Positions 34,457 through 43,701 of a DNA stretch of 64,000 bases are shown piece by piece (position 1 is the stretch's first letter; each line of letters begins with the position of its first letter). The notes under the pieces are model-generated. The model did no database searches. It was not told the DNA's origin and worked only from the letters and a program-made list of their open reading frames with translations. The position numbers and the translations under genes were made by a program. The DNA is taken from assembly GCF_038452265.1 (NCBI RefSeq), contig NZ_CP151842.1, positions 496,001 to 560,000 of the forward strand, read 5' to 3'. The stretch comes from Vibrio diazotrophicus (GTDB lineage: Bacteria; Pseudomonadota; Gammaproteobacteria; Enterobacterales; Vibrionaceae).

Positions 34457-36859
34457 CTAGCCCATTACTACTGTTATTTGGTTAACGCTGCCTTGTGGTT
34501 GAGCGTTGATTGCATCAACCTGCTCACCATTCACCGTTATTGACTTAACGCCTTTGCTTACACCATTCGGGTTTAGCACTTTGATCTGGTAAGTTGCGCC
34601 GCGCCATTGACGAGTCACTTCAAATTCCGGCCATGAGGTTGGAATACAAGGGTCAACAATTAAGGTATCAAAGCCAGTACGCACACCTAGGATGTAGTTA
34701 GTCGCTGCATAGTAAGCCCAGCCTGATGTTCCGGTTAACCATGGGTGGTTTGCTCGACCATGATCCTGATGATCGCGTCCCATAATGAACTGCACATAGG
34801 AGTAAGGCTCAGTAACGCGAGTCTCAATCATATCGTTCTGGTTATATGGGTTAAGAGCGTCATAGAATTCCATCGCTCTGTCACCACGGCCTAATTTCGC
34901 CTCTGCTACCCAAGCCCAAGGGTTTGGATGAGAGAAAATCGCGCCGTTTTCTTTTACGCCCTGATAAACACGAGTCACAAAACCGATGTCATCATTCGGA
35001 GTAGCGAATGATGGCGCATTCAGGTGTAAGCCGTATGGTGAGAACAGGTATTTGTAGACTGCATCCATGGCCTTTTCACCGCGCTCTTGAGAAACCGCGC
35101 CTGATAAAACGGCCAGAGAGTTGGACTCAAGATGCACTTTGCCTTCTACCTGTTCAAAGGTGCCGATCTTGTCGCCATCTTTGGTGAGACCACGGATATA
35201 CCACTCGCCTTGTCCATCCCATAAGTGGGTTTCACAAGCATCGCGTACACCGTCAGCCATTGCTTGGTATTTTCTTAACGCCTCGCTATCGTTGCGGTAG
35301 TTGGCTAATTCAAGGAACGCTTCCAAAGCCCAGAAATGAAGGAAAGAAACCATTGCTGATTCACCACCGCCTAAGTTCAGACAATCATTCCAGTCAGCGC
35401 GCAGGCCTTTACAAATCCCCGTTTGTCCGACGTATTCGGCTGAGAAATCCAGAGCTGCCATCATGTGTTGGTAAACCGTTGCGTTACCACCATCAGCATA
35501 AGGGATCACTTCATCAATAAAGCCGAAATCACCCGTCTCTTTTACGTAGTTAAGAATGGTTGGCACTATCCATAGATGATCGTCAGAGCAGGTATCTTTA
35601 ATGCCGTGGATCTTATCTTCGTCAGAAGGTGTTGGAACGACAGTCGGTGATTTTGAAGGTTTTACATCGGCTTTTTCTGGATCAAACCAGTCTGGATCGA
35701 ACAGGTGTAAACCGTAGCCCGCTTTCACTTGCCCACGCAGAAGATCCACTAAACGTTTACGAGTCATCGCTGGGTTCGTATGCGGTACCGAAATCGCATC
35801 TTGCGCAGTATCACGATAGCCAAGACCAGTACGCCCACCCACTTCAATGAAAGAGGCGAAGCGTGACCAAACCACACAGGTTTCTGCTTGATAGAGCGTC
35901 CAAGCGTTCAGCATAGTATCCAAGCCTGCATTCGGAGACTTCACTTGGAACTTACTGCAACGTTCATCCCAGTGTTGTTTGATACCTGCAAAGGCTTTAT
36001 CCACTTCGTTCAGGTCTTGGTATTTAGCTCTAAGTTTCTCGCCATTACCTTTGCCGACACCGAGTATGACTGCAAAGCGTACTTTCTCGCCCGGTTGTAG
36101 TGTGAATTGCTTATGTAAAGCACCGCAGTGGTTGTAACAGGTTTGTGTGCGGTTAGAACACTGTCCCTTTTCAACAGCGATTGGGTTAGCTTCGTCACGG
36201 TACATACCTAAGAAGGTATCTCGTTGTCCGTCATAGCTGTCAGCATCGAACGTTGCAGTTAGGTAGTAGTAACCAAGGAGGTCGTCAGTGTTGTAGTAAA
36301 GATCGTACTCAATGACGCCATCTTTGTAGTCTGTACCCGCAGAGTAAAGGGACATCTGATGGTTCTGATTGTCCGAAGCAATATGACTGAAAGAGAACTC
36401 TACATAGTTAAATGCACTGATGGTACGAGGACGATCAGAGGTGTTTTCAATCACAACATCCCAAATTTCCGCATCTTCACCTTTAGGTACAAACAGCGTT
36501 TTGCTTGCGACAATGCCGTTGTAGTCACATTTAAATTTTGAGTATGACAAGCCGTGGCGAACTTCGTAGTTGGCTTGCTCTAAACTTTTTGCTACTGGCT
36601 GCCAAGAAACAGACCAGAAATCACCAGTTTCGTCGTCACGCAGATAAACATAGTGACCCGGACGATCTTGGGTAAAGTTAGGACGGAATTTGGTGACTCG
36701 GTTGTACTCAGGTGAGTGATAAAACGAGTAGCCACCTGCGTTGTGAGAGATAACGCTGCAGAATTTCTCCGTTCCCAAATAGTTGGTCCATGGCGCAGGT
36801 ACGTCTGGACGTGTGATGACGTATTCACGATTATCGTTATCGAAATAGCCGTATTTCAT
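34457..36859 (-). CDS. chbP: N,N'-diacetylchitobiose phosphorylase (GH94)
   Basis: Cytoplasmic inverting phosphorylase: (GlcNAc)2 + phosphate gives GlcNAc-1-phosphate + GlcNAc, saving one ATP per disaccharide. The 800-residue protein follows the well-studied V. proteolyticus enzyme (801 residues) closely as I recall it, from MKYGYFDNDNREYVITRPDV onward. The catalytic acid Asp492 falls in RADWNDCLNLGG at the same number. An N-terminal beta-sandwich domain and an (alpha/alpha)6 barrel are expected. The residues around VVPTPSDEDKIHGIKDTC also match the chitobiose rather than the cellobiose enzyme. No signal peptide, as expected. It lies between the GH20 enzyme and the mutase that uses its product. 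Confidence 0.95.
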   Translation of the reverse strand: MKYGYFDNDNREYVITRPDVPAPWTNYLGTEKFCSVISHNAGGYSFYHSPEYNRVTKFRPNFTQDRPGHYVYLRDDETGDFWSVSWQPVAKSLEQANYEVRHGLSYSKFKCDYNGIVASKTLFVPKGEDAEIWDVVIENTSDRPRTISAFNYVEFSFSHIASDNQNHQMSLYSAGTDYKDGVIEYDLYYNTDDLLGYYYLTATFDADSYDGQRDTFLGMYRDEANPIAVEKGQCSNRTQTCYNHCGALHKQFTLQPGEKVRFAVILGVGKGNGEKLRAKYQDLNEVDKAFAGIKQHWDERCSKFQVKSPNAGLDTMLNAWTLYQAETCVVWSRFASFIEVGGRTGLGYRDTAQDAISVPHTNPAMTRKRLVDLLRGQVKAGYGLHLFDPDWFDPEKADVKPSKSPTVVPTPSDEDKIHGIKDTCSDDHLWIVPTILNYVKETGDFGFIDEVIPYADGGNATVYQHMMAALDFSAEYVGQTGICKGLRADWNDCLNLGGGESAMVSFLHFWALEAFLELANYRNDSEALRKYQAMADGVRDACETHLWDGQGEWYIRGLTKDGDKIGTFEQVEGKVHLESNSLAVLSGAVSQERGEKAMDAVYKYLFSPYGLHLNAPSFATPNDDIGFVTRVYQGVKENGAIFSHPNPWAWVAEAKLGRGDRAMEFYDALNPYNQNDMIETRVTEPYSYVQFIMGRDHQDHGRANHPWLTGTSGWAYYAATNYILGVRTGFDTLIVDPCIPTSWPEFEVTRQWRGATYQIKVLNPNGVSKGVKSITVNGEQVDAINAQPQGSVNQITVVMG

Positions 36860-36928
36860 GGTGATTTCCTTTTTCTAAAACTGCGAATAACGCAGTCAAT
36901 GTCGATGCTAGCGAACTTGAATATGTAC

Positions 36929-36962
36929 TTACTTCCATCTCATGCTTTGGCATGGGAATGGC
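36929..36962 (-). repeat. Imperfect hairpin between GH20 and GH94 genes
   Basis: CATGC-TTTG-GCATG, extended by flanking CCAT/ATGG pairs, forms an imperfect stem in the 117-bp gap. No T tract. It resembles the other gap hairpins of this operon in position only. Confidence 0.4.
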
Positions 36963-36976
36963 AAAAATGAATAACG

Positions 36977-38893
36977 TTATTTCCAAGGAGATCGATAGTG
37001 GATCTCCTGTTTATCCAGCAATGGTAAGTGCCCTTTGAGGCGAGCCAGATAATCAGGCCAGTCACGTAATGAATTCTGTGTCCATCCTGCTTCCGCTAAT
37101 GCGGTGAGGCGAGGGTAGAGCATGTAGTCCATACGAGATTGGTCATTGATAATTTCGCACCACAGTGCGCTTTGCATGCCTAAGATGCGTTTGCGAATCG
37201 GGTGGTCGGCAGGAACTTCAGCCAAAGGTTCGTAGCTGTATGCGCGTTCCAATGGTGTGACGCCAGCCCAGGCAACACCGGGTTCTTCTGGTGCATAGTC
37301 CTGAACAATATCGAGATAGGTGTACTGACCCGGTTGCAAGATGACATCAAAACCTTGCTTGGCGCAGTCCAGTGCTGCTTGTTCCGAAAGCCAAGAATAG
37401 ATAACCGTGTCTTTACTGACTTTGTTGCCATGTTGCGCCTCTTCCCAGCCCACCATACGTTTGCCTAAAGAACGTAATTTTTTCTCAACGTAGCGCAGTA
37501 AGTGACCTTGCAGCTCTTTGGCATCTTCATAACCATGTTCCGCCATTAATGCCTGACATTTTGGGCTGTTAATCCATACGCCATCAGGGACTTCATCAGC
37601 GCCGATATGGAAAAAGTGACTTGGGAACAGAGCGGCGACTTCTTCCAAAACAAGATCCAAAAAGCGATACGTTTCAGGAAGGGCTGGTGATAAAACGTTG
37701 TCGCTATAGTTTTGGATACTGCGATATTCAGAGCGATCTTCAGTATCTAACAGCCATTCAGACAGCGAACGGATCGCAGCGCGACAGTGACCCGGAATAT
37801 CGATCTCTGGAATAACTGTGATTCCTCGATCTTCGGCATAAGCGATCACTTGCTTGATCTCTTCTTGGGTGTAATAGCCACCGTGCTGATCGGTGACAGT
37901 ACTGAACTGCGGGCCAATCTCTTTGTCTACACCACGCCAAGCGCCGATATTAGTCAGTTGAGGCAGTGATTTGATCTCAATGCGCCAGCCTTCATCATCG
38001 GTGAGATGCCAGTGAAAAGTACTGAACTTGTAGTGAGCCAACTGATTGATCAGACGCTTTACGCGTTCAACCGGATGAAAATGACGAGCGCAGTCGAGCA
38101 TCATGCCGCGATATTTGAATCGTGGTGCATCGCTGATTTTGACGCACGGAACAACCAAGCCGTCTTGTGTGCGTTTAATGAGTTGCAACAGTGTCGCCGA
38201 AGCGTGCACAAAACCCACGTGACCGCTGGATTCTAAGAGTATGCCTTTGGCATTAACGGTCAGGTGATAGTGTTCTTCATCCAAAATTGGGTTGCTCTGA
38301 TAGACAATATCCGCATTGCCAATTGGTTGAGGTTCAAATTCATAAAGATGTTTGAGTTCTTGTTGCAGCCAAGAGGCAGCTTGTTCTGCATTAGCAGAGT
38401 GCAGTGTAATCTGGCTGGTGGAGGCTAAAACATAATGTCCGGCCAGCTTTTCAACCTTGTTCGGTTTAGGGATCAAACATAACTCTGCGTCTTCTGTCGC
38501 AGGGATCTCACTACGTTCTTGATACGGAGAAGCCAGAACAATCGGAGTGACAGCGACATCGTAGCGAACCGTTGCTTCAGTATGATTGAGCTGTACAAAC
38601 GCCTCTTTAATTCCGTCACTGTAAAAGCGGAACGGTGCTGTTTTTATGCGAAATTCACAGTAATAGTGACCATTAGCTGGCAATACCGCTTGATGCGGTA
38701 ATAGGCTGCAGAAGCTGCCTACCTGATGGAGTTCGCCGTTGGAGACACTGTCAGGCTGGATAAAGCGATCCATGATGAAATGCAATGACCAATCACTTAG
38801 ATCTTGCTCACTTAAGTTGTGTAGTGTCAGGCCAAATCGGCAATCATTTTTCTGTTCTGAAAGTACAGCAAAGTCAATTCGATAGTTCATCAT
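36977..38893 (-). CDS. Beta-N-acetylhexosaminidase (GH20)
   Basis: Exo-hydrolase that removes terminal GlcNAc from chitin oligosaccharides by substrate-assisted catalysis. The 638-residue protein has an N-terminal carbohydrate-binding-like domain, a GH20b domain and the catalytic barrel with HFHIGADEVPDGVW (Asp433-Glu434 catalytic pair). It also has RYRGMMLDCARHFHP-type and WHLTDDEGWRIEIKSLP segments. No signal peptide is visible, so it acts in the cytoplasm on imported oligomers, unlike the periplasmic Vibrio enzymes. V. cholerae carries an equivalent gene at this operon position. The start may be the first or second of two adjacent ATG codons (38893 or 38890). Confidence 0.93.
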   Translation of the reverse strand: MMNYRIDFAVLSEQKNDCRFGLTLHNLSEQDLSDWSLHFIMDRFIQPDSVSNGELHQVGSFCSLLPHQAVLPANGHYYCEFRIKTAPFRFYSDGIKEAFVQLNHTEATVRYDVAVTPIVLASPYQERSEIPATEDAELCLIPKPNKVEKLAGHYVLASTSQITLHSANAEQAASWLQQELKHLYEFEPQPIGNADIVYQSNPILDEEHYHLTVNAKGILLESSGHVGFVHASATLLQLIKRTQDGLVVPCVKISDAPRFKYRGMMLDCARHFHPVERVKRLINQLAHYKFSTFHWHLTDDEGWRIEIKSLPQLTNIGAWRGVDKEIGPQFSTVTDQHGGYYTQEEIKQVIAYAEDRGITVIPEIDIPGHCRAAIRSLSEWLLDTEDRSEYRSIQNYSDNVLSPALPETYRFLDLVLEEVAALFPSHFFHIGADEVPDGVWINSPKCQALMAEHGYEDAKELQGHLLRYVEKKLRSLGKRMVGWEEAQHGNKVSKDTVIYSWLSEQAALDCAKQGFDVILQPGQYTYLDIVQDYAPEEPGVAWAGVTPLERAYSYEPLAEVPADHPIRKRILGMQSALWCEIINDQSRMDYMLYPRLTALAEAGWTQNSLRDWPDYLARLKGHLPLLDKQEIHYRSPWK

Positions 38894-38929
38894 TAACCCT
38901 TAATAGAAATTCTCTTAATACAACTTCTT

Positions 38930-39805
38930 CTAATACAAATTGTGTGCTGGTTTGCCAGCAAACATCAGTGCGCCCTCAATAGCGTCGAACTGAGGTGTAA
39001 CAATCCATTGTTGAACGGGCGGAGATAGCCAATCCAAAATGCGTTCTGCAATACTGCCCATCAGACAAATTTTCTCTGCACCCTTGCGGTGTAAAGCATT
39101 GAGAAACATTTCGATATCTGCAGCGGTTTGTTGAAGAAGCTCAATCGCCAGAGGATCGTGTTGTTGAGCATGAGAAAAAATGGCTGGAGAGAACTGTCCG
39201 TAATCACGAGGTAAAGCCGATTTGGACCATTCGACAATCTGGTCTACATCGTTATCAAAGTGCTCCATTACATGCTGACTTAGAGGGGAATGAGGACGAA
39301 TGCCATCTTGAGTCAGAATGACCTTTTGAATCAGGTTCAGTCCCATCATTGCACCGCTGCCTTGGTCTGAAATTGGAAATTCTCTGCCTCCAACCACATG
39401 TTGTTGACCGTCTTTGAGTAAAATTCCACAAGAGCCAGTACCGGCAATCATAATCGCTCCATCATCGCCGTTATGAGCACCGAGACACGCCCCGTAGGCA
39501 TCAGTGTTCAAGGTGACAGAAGCGAACGGGTGAGGCTGCTGCATAAAAGCAAACCATGCGGACTTTTGTTCCGCTCCCGCTAAAGCAAGGCCGACATGCA
39601 TTCTGTGTAAATAGGTTTCATCCAAGCCACCTTGTTTTGCGGCAATACGAATGGCTTCAGTGATTGAACGCAACGCAATATCTACACCCAGCAGGATGTT
39701 TGCGCTGCCACTTTTGCCTTCACCGATGAGGTTGCCGTCGATGTCACGAATGCGAGCTCGACAAGAGGTACCGCCGCCATCAATGCCTACGAAATAATTA
39801 GTCAT
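38930..39805 (-). CDS. gspK: Glucosamine-specific kinase (BadF/BadG ATPase family)
   Basis: Phosphorylates glucosamine to GlcN-6-phosphate; the V. cholerae counterpart in this operon was characterised as a GlcN-specific kinase. The 291-residue protein has the ASKHA-fold ATP motifs: FVGIDGGGTSCRARI (phosphate 1), MIAGTGSCGILL (adenosine side) and GREFPISDQGSGAMMGL with the probable catalytic aspartate. Its start overlaps the end of the GH9 gene by 8 bp, so the two are translationally coupled; that fits GH9 release of free GlcN. GlcNAc kinases of the same superfamily are an alternative, but the context favours GlcN. Confidence 0.88.
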   Translation of the reverse strand: MTNYFVGIDGGGTSCRARIRDIDGNLIGEGKSGSANILLGVDIALRSITEAIRIAAKQGGLDETYLHRMHVGLALAGAEQKSAWFAFMQQPHPFASVTLNTDAYGACLGAHNGDDGAIMIAGTGSCGILLKDGQQHVVGGREFPISDQGSGAMMGLNLIQKVILTQDGIRPHSPLSQHVMEHFDNDVDQIVEWSKSALPRDYGQFSPAIFSHAQQHDPLAIELLQQTAADIEMFLNALHRKGAEKICLMGSIAERILDWLSPPVQQWIVTPQFDAIEGALMFAGKPAHNLY

Positions 39806-41561
39806 AGTTTTGCTCCTCTAGCGGAGCAGAGCTGGTTGTTTTGAAGTGTACAAATTGGCTCATAATTGCCATTAAGTACCAAGCTCCGTGTGGGATCCAT
39901 TGTTCTCCCCAGCGCCAGTTTTGCATCATGTCGTCTTTCTGTTTTTCAGGATTGAACGCAATGCCCTGCGGATCATCAAAACCTGCGGTGATGCCATTGC
40001 AGACACCGCCCTTGGCATTGAAAAATCCTAGGTGTGGTAAGTAGTCAGGATTGTTGCGTCCATGCCCGTCGAGCATGCACATGTCGTATGGGTTTAAGCC
40101 TGTAACCCAGTTAAGCGAATTTTGTGCAAAGCTGAGCAGCTGGTTTTTTAGTTGTTGGTCTTGTAAGTACGGTTGTACTTGATAAGCCATTGCTGCCAGC
40201 GAAGCCAGACGGGCATTTTCGCCCTGCCACCAATAGCCTGATTCGTTGTTTTGTGAAATAAAGAATGCGCTGCGCTTTTCTCCATCGACGTCTTTAACGT
40301 ATTGACGTGGGTAGCCAAACGGGTTGCAAACGGACTGAGTAATCGTGAGTTCAAACTGACATGCTTGAGCCACGACAGTGCGAACTTTTTCCAAACGCTC
40401 TTTGTTCGTTTCAATATCCAGATACTCGCACAAAGCAATGACAGGAAGCCCTGCTTCCGATGCGTGATAGTAGGGACGGCTGCCATCGCTGTTGGCAGAC
40501 CAGAAACCTAGATGATTTTCATCGTTGTGTTGTCTTGCACACAAGCGTTCAGCCCATGCTTGAGCTTCTTGTAAATACTCTTGTTTTGAACTGCTTGAGC
40601 GATACAACTCGCATGCTGCGAGTAGGGCGCAGTATTCATCAATGATGTTCTCTTCACCGTCATTGAGATAGCGGGTATTGCACTTTTTTAAATGCCAATA
40701 ACCTTTCTCTGCGGCAGCGAGATATTGTTCACGGCTGAATTCGCCATCAATATCGCATCTTGCAGCGGCCGCAAGCGCGGCTATTGCCACTCCGCCACCT
40801 TGACGAAAACCGGCTTGATAATCGTTGGATTTGTGACCCTGCTGAGTTTCATAAGCACAGATTTCTCTGCGCTTAATGTCCTTACTCCACTGGTCGAAAA
40901 TCGTCATATAAAAAAATCCCTCGGAGTGCTGCATACGAACTAAGAAATCAGCACCAAACAACGCCTCTTCCTTAAGGCGAGTGCGAGAAAATGCAGCAAA
41001 CTCCGAGCGATGGTCTAAAATCGCTAACCCTTTGAATAGGTTCCATACCACAATGGGGGTTTGTTGTGGATTCAAATAGTTAGCGTAAGAAAGGTGACTT
41101 AAATATTTGCTAACGTCACCTGAAGCGTCGTACCAGCCACCATGCACATCGGCAGTGGATGATGTGCCTAACAGAGGTACCGACTTATCTTGCTTGTCAA
41201 AAATTCCGCCACAGCGTTGTGACTTGAAATAATGCAGCACGTCTGAAAAAGTGCGCTGCATCAGTAGACCCTGAGCAATAGAAAAAACTTCAGATTGCGT
41301 ACTTTCAGATTGAGAGTTTTCAACACGTAAGTAAAAGCTGCCTTCTCCAGTAAACTGAGAGAAGTCGATACGGTGAAAATATCCGTGATGCCAATTCGCC
41401 ACTTTACCGTGTCGCTCAATGGTGAGTTGAGCGACAGTCTTATGGCTATAACTGCAAACAAGTTGAGCAAAAGTAGCGTGTAGCTCTGAGGTTCTACTCA
41501 AAAGCACTGCCTGCTTTGGTCCCAATGTTTCATAGCCAATGTGGTTGATCAGTAACTGCAT
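39798..41561 (-). CDS. GH9 exo-beta-glucosaminidase / cellobiase-like hydrolase
   Basis: Cytoplasmic family 9 glycoside hydrolase of 587 residues: an Ig-like N-terminal domain (about residues 1-95) and an (alpha/alpha)6 catalytic barrel. Visible landmarks are GGWYDASGDVSKYLSHLSY with the paired aspartates that activate water, and NNESGYWWQGENARLASLA with a glutamate as proton donor near residue 450. Relatives at this locus in V. cholerae and Photobacterium act on chitosan disaccharide (GlcN)2 and cellobiose. Although often labelled endoglucanase, it has no secretion signal. It sits directly upstream of the GlcN kinase, which would capture its product. Confidence 0.87.
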   Translation of the reverse strand: MQLLINHIGYETLGPKQAVLLSRTSELHATFAQLVCSYSHKTVAQLTIERHGKVANWHHGYFHRIDFSQFTGEGSFYLRVENSQSESTQSEVFSIAQGLLMQRTFSDVLHYFKSQRCGGIFDKQDKSVPLLGTSSTADVHGGWYDASGDVSKYLSHLSYANYLNPQQTPIVVWNLFKGLAILDHRSEFAAFSRTRLKEEALFGADFLVRMQHSEGFFYMTIFDQWSKDIKRREICAYETQQGHKSNDYQAGFRQGGGVAIAALAAAARCDIDGEFSREQYLAAAEKGYWHLKKCNTRYLNDGEENIIDEYCALLAACELYRSSSSKQEYLQEAQAWAERLCARQHNDENHLGFWSANSDGSRPYYHASEAGLPVIALCEYLDIETNKERLEKVRTVVAQACQFELTITQSVCNPFGYPRQYVKDVDGEKRSAFFISQNNESGYWWQGENARLASLAAMAYQVQPYLQDQQLKNQLLSFAQNSLNWVTGLNPYDMCMLDGHGRNNPDYLPHLGFFNAKGGVCNGITAGFDDPQGIAFNPEKQKDDMMQNWRWGEQWIPHGAWYLMAIMSQFVHFKTTSSAPLEEQNYD

Positions 41562-41585
41562 TTAGGTCTCCAGTTGCCTTTTGAC

Positions 41586-41606
41586 CAGCACTGCTTAGCA
41601 GCGCTG
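41586..41606 (-). repeat. Intergenic hairpin between ABC ATPase and GH9 genes
   Basis: CAGCACTGC-TTA-GCAGCGCTG forms a 9-bp stem with one internal mismatch, in the 108-bp gap. No T tract follows on the minus strand, so it is a likely processing or stability element. Confidence 0.5.
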
Positions 41607-41669
41607 AGCCTTCTTAATACATCAGGTCCGCCCAAGACGAAGGCGAGCCTATTAATTGTTATTAAACGC

Positions 41670-42665
41670 TTAGTTTTCGTATAAATAGCAACGGACAAAG
41701 TGGTTATCCGCCAGTTGGGTTATTGCTGGTAATTGCTCGCGGCACTTGCTGGTGGCATGAGTACAGCGTCCAGCAAACGGGCAGCCAACTGAAGCAGGTG
41801 TCCACAACGGGATCTCACCTTTGTTGCCTTTCAGTTTTTCGTGGATCGATTTTTTGGGATCCGGAACCGCTGAAACCAGTAACTGGGTGTAAGGGTGCTG
41901 CGGATCGTGAATGATCTGCTCGGTATCTCCCCATTCCACCATGTGACCGACATACATCACGGCCAGATCTTCTGCGATGTAACGAGCGGTGGCGATGTCG
42001 TGAGTGATGTAAAGAAGTGACATTTTCTTCTCAAACTTCATCTCTTCCATCAAGTTCAAAACACCAGCACGGATTGATACGTCAAGCATTGAAGTCGGTT
42101 CGTCAGCCAGCACAACTTCAGCACCTACAGCAATGTTACGAGCTAAGTTGACACGCTGACGCTGACCGCCTGAAAGCTGGTGCGGGTATTTCGCTGCCGT
42201 CTCTTTTGGTGGAATTAATCCCACCTGTTCCAACAGGTCATACACACGTTCCTGAAGCTCTTTCTTATTGCCTGATTTCACTTTCTTATGAATCAAAAGT
42301 GGGCGGGCAATATGGTGGAAAATGGTATGAGTCGGGTTTAGCGAGCCAAACGGATCTTGCCAAACCATTTGTATGCCTTCGCGGTAATGCATCAGATCAG
42401 AACGAGATTTGATCTCTTGAATGTCACGACCTTTGTACTCAATGTTGCCTGAAGTCGGAGCGTACATTTTGGCGATCATTTTAGCGGTAGTGGATTTACC
42501 AGAACCGGATTCGCCAACCACGGAAAGCCCACGGCTTTTGTACATCTTGAATGACACGTCGTTGATAGCTCGCATCATTGGTTGCTTTAATGTGTTGCTG
42601 TTGATCGGGAAGTCTTTAACCAGATTCTTCCCTTCAATTAATAGATTTTCGTTTTGAATATTCAT
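41670..42665 (-). CDS. Chitin-oligosaccharide ABC transporter ATPase 2 (OppF type)
   Basis: Second ATPase of an Opp/Dpp-type importer. The 331-residue protein has Walker A GESGSGKST (about residues 55-63), signature LSGGQRQR, Walker B VVLADEPTSMLD and the Opp/Dpp C-terminal cysteine-rich tail (GCPFAGRCTHATSKC) that often binds an iron-sulfur cluster. I chose ATG at 42665 with GGAAAG upstream; the GTG at 42677 precedes the ribosome binding site. Substrate is inferred from the operon: the binding protein and all downstream enzymes deal with (GlcNAc)n or (GlcN)n. Confidence 0.88.
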   Translation of the reverse strand: MNIQNENLLIEGKNLVKDFPINSNTLKQPMMRAINDVSFKMYKSRGLSVVGESGSGKSTTAKMIAKMYAPTSGNIEYKGRDIQEIKSRSDLMHYREGIQMVWQDPFGSLNPTHTIFHHIARPLLIHKKVKSGNKKELQERVYDLLEQVGLIPPKETAAKYPHQLSGGQRQRVNLARNIAVGAEVVLADEPTSMLDVSIRAGVLNLMEEMKFEKKMSLLYITHDIATARYIAEDLAVMYVGHMVEWGDTEQIIHDPQHPYTQLLVSAVPDPKKSIHEKLKGNKGEIPLWTPASVGCPFAGRCTHATSKCREQLPAITQLADNHFVRCYLYEN

Positions 42666-42716
42666 ATTTCTTTCCACCCCTAACTTTTCGAATAGCGTTG
42701 CTGTACACGTCTCAAG

Positions 42717-43700
42717 CTATAGCTTTACCTGAGCAATCGGCTCACCATAGAGGTGGCAATTGGAAAAGCGTCCCAGCTCTATTTGACGCAGCTGAGTTGG
42801 TACTTTGGTACAGGTTTCATGGACACGGTCACAACGAGCCTGAAAACGACAACCTTGCGGAATTTCAAGTAAGTTCAGAGGGTTACCCGGAATTCCCGTA
42901 AGTTTAGTTTTTGGCCCCGTTAGTGGTGGAAATGAGCTTCCCAGACCTTTGGTGTAAGGATGGAATGGGCTTTGTAGAATCTCTTTTGAAGGCGCAACTT
43001 CAATCAGTTCACCGGAATACATGATGCCAATGCGGTCTGAGAACTCGACCATCAGTGACAAGTCATGAGTGATAAACAAAATAGAGAAGCCGAACTCTTC
43101 TTTTAGTGCGTAGATTTTTTGCAGAATTTCACGCTGAACCACCACATCAAGCGCTGTGGTTGGCTCATCCATAATGATCATTTTCGGATTAAGCGCTAAC
43201 GCAATCGCAATCACCAGACGCTGACGCATACCACCAGAAAATTGGTGTGGGTAGTCGTTCAAGCGACTCGGGTGAATATCCACAATTTCCAACAAGCCTT
43301 CAGCGCGGCGTTTAGCCTGCTCTCTGGTCAAATTGGTATGGCGCATAATCACGTCACAGAACTGCTCTTCCATGGTGAGAACAGGGTTGAGAGCATTCAT
43401 TGCACTTTGGAAGACCATCGACATTTGGCTCCAGCGAAATGACTGCATTTTTTCGTCGCTGTATTGAAGAATGTCTTCGCCATTGAAGATCACTTCGCCA
43501 CCAGTAATAAACGCAGGCGGCTTATGTAGGCGCATCAGCGAGAAGGCGACGGTTGATTTACCACAACCAGATTCACCCGCTAAGCCAAACACTTCGCCCG
43601 GTGCGATATCAAAGCTGACGTTGTTACAGGCGCGAACATCGCCTGCATCAGTAATGTAGTCCACGCATAAGTTGCGGATTGAGATAAGTGGTGCTGTCAT
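42717..43700 (-). CDS. Chitin-oligosaccharide ABC transporter ATPase 1 (OppD type)
   Basis: ATP-binding subunit of 327 residues. Motifs: Walker A GESGCGKST (about residues 38-46), signature FSGGMRQR, Walker B MIIMDEPTTALD and H-loop FITHDLSLM. The oligopeptide-transporter C-terminal extension has CRFQARCDRVHETC. I chose ATG at 43700, which has GGAGA 8 bp upstream and lies two bases after the upstream permease stop; the longer frame from 43751 would overlap that gene. Pairs with the OppF-type ATPase 51 bp downstream. Confidence 0.88.
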   Translation of the reverse strand: MTAPLISIRNLCVDYITDAGDVRACNNVSFDIAPGEVFGLAGESGCGKSTVAFSLMRLHKPPAFITGGEVIFNGEDILQYSDEKMQSFRWSQMSMVFQSAMNALNPVLTMEEQFCDVIMRHTNLTREQAKRRAEGLLEIVDIHPSRLNDYPHQFSGGMRQRLVIAIALALNPKMIIMDEPTTALDVVVQREILQKIYALKEEFGFSILFITHDLSLMVEFSDRIGIMYSGELIEVAPSKEILQSPFHPYTKGLGSSFPPLTGPKTKLTGIPGNPLNLLEIPQGCRFQARCDRVHETCTKVPTQLRQIELGRFSNCHLYGEPIAQVKL

Positions 43701-43701
43701 G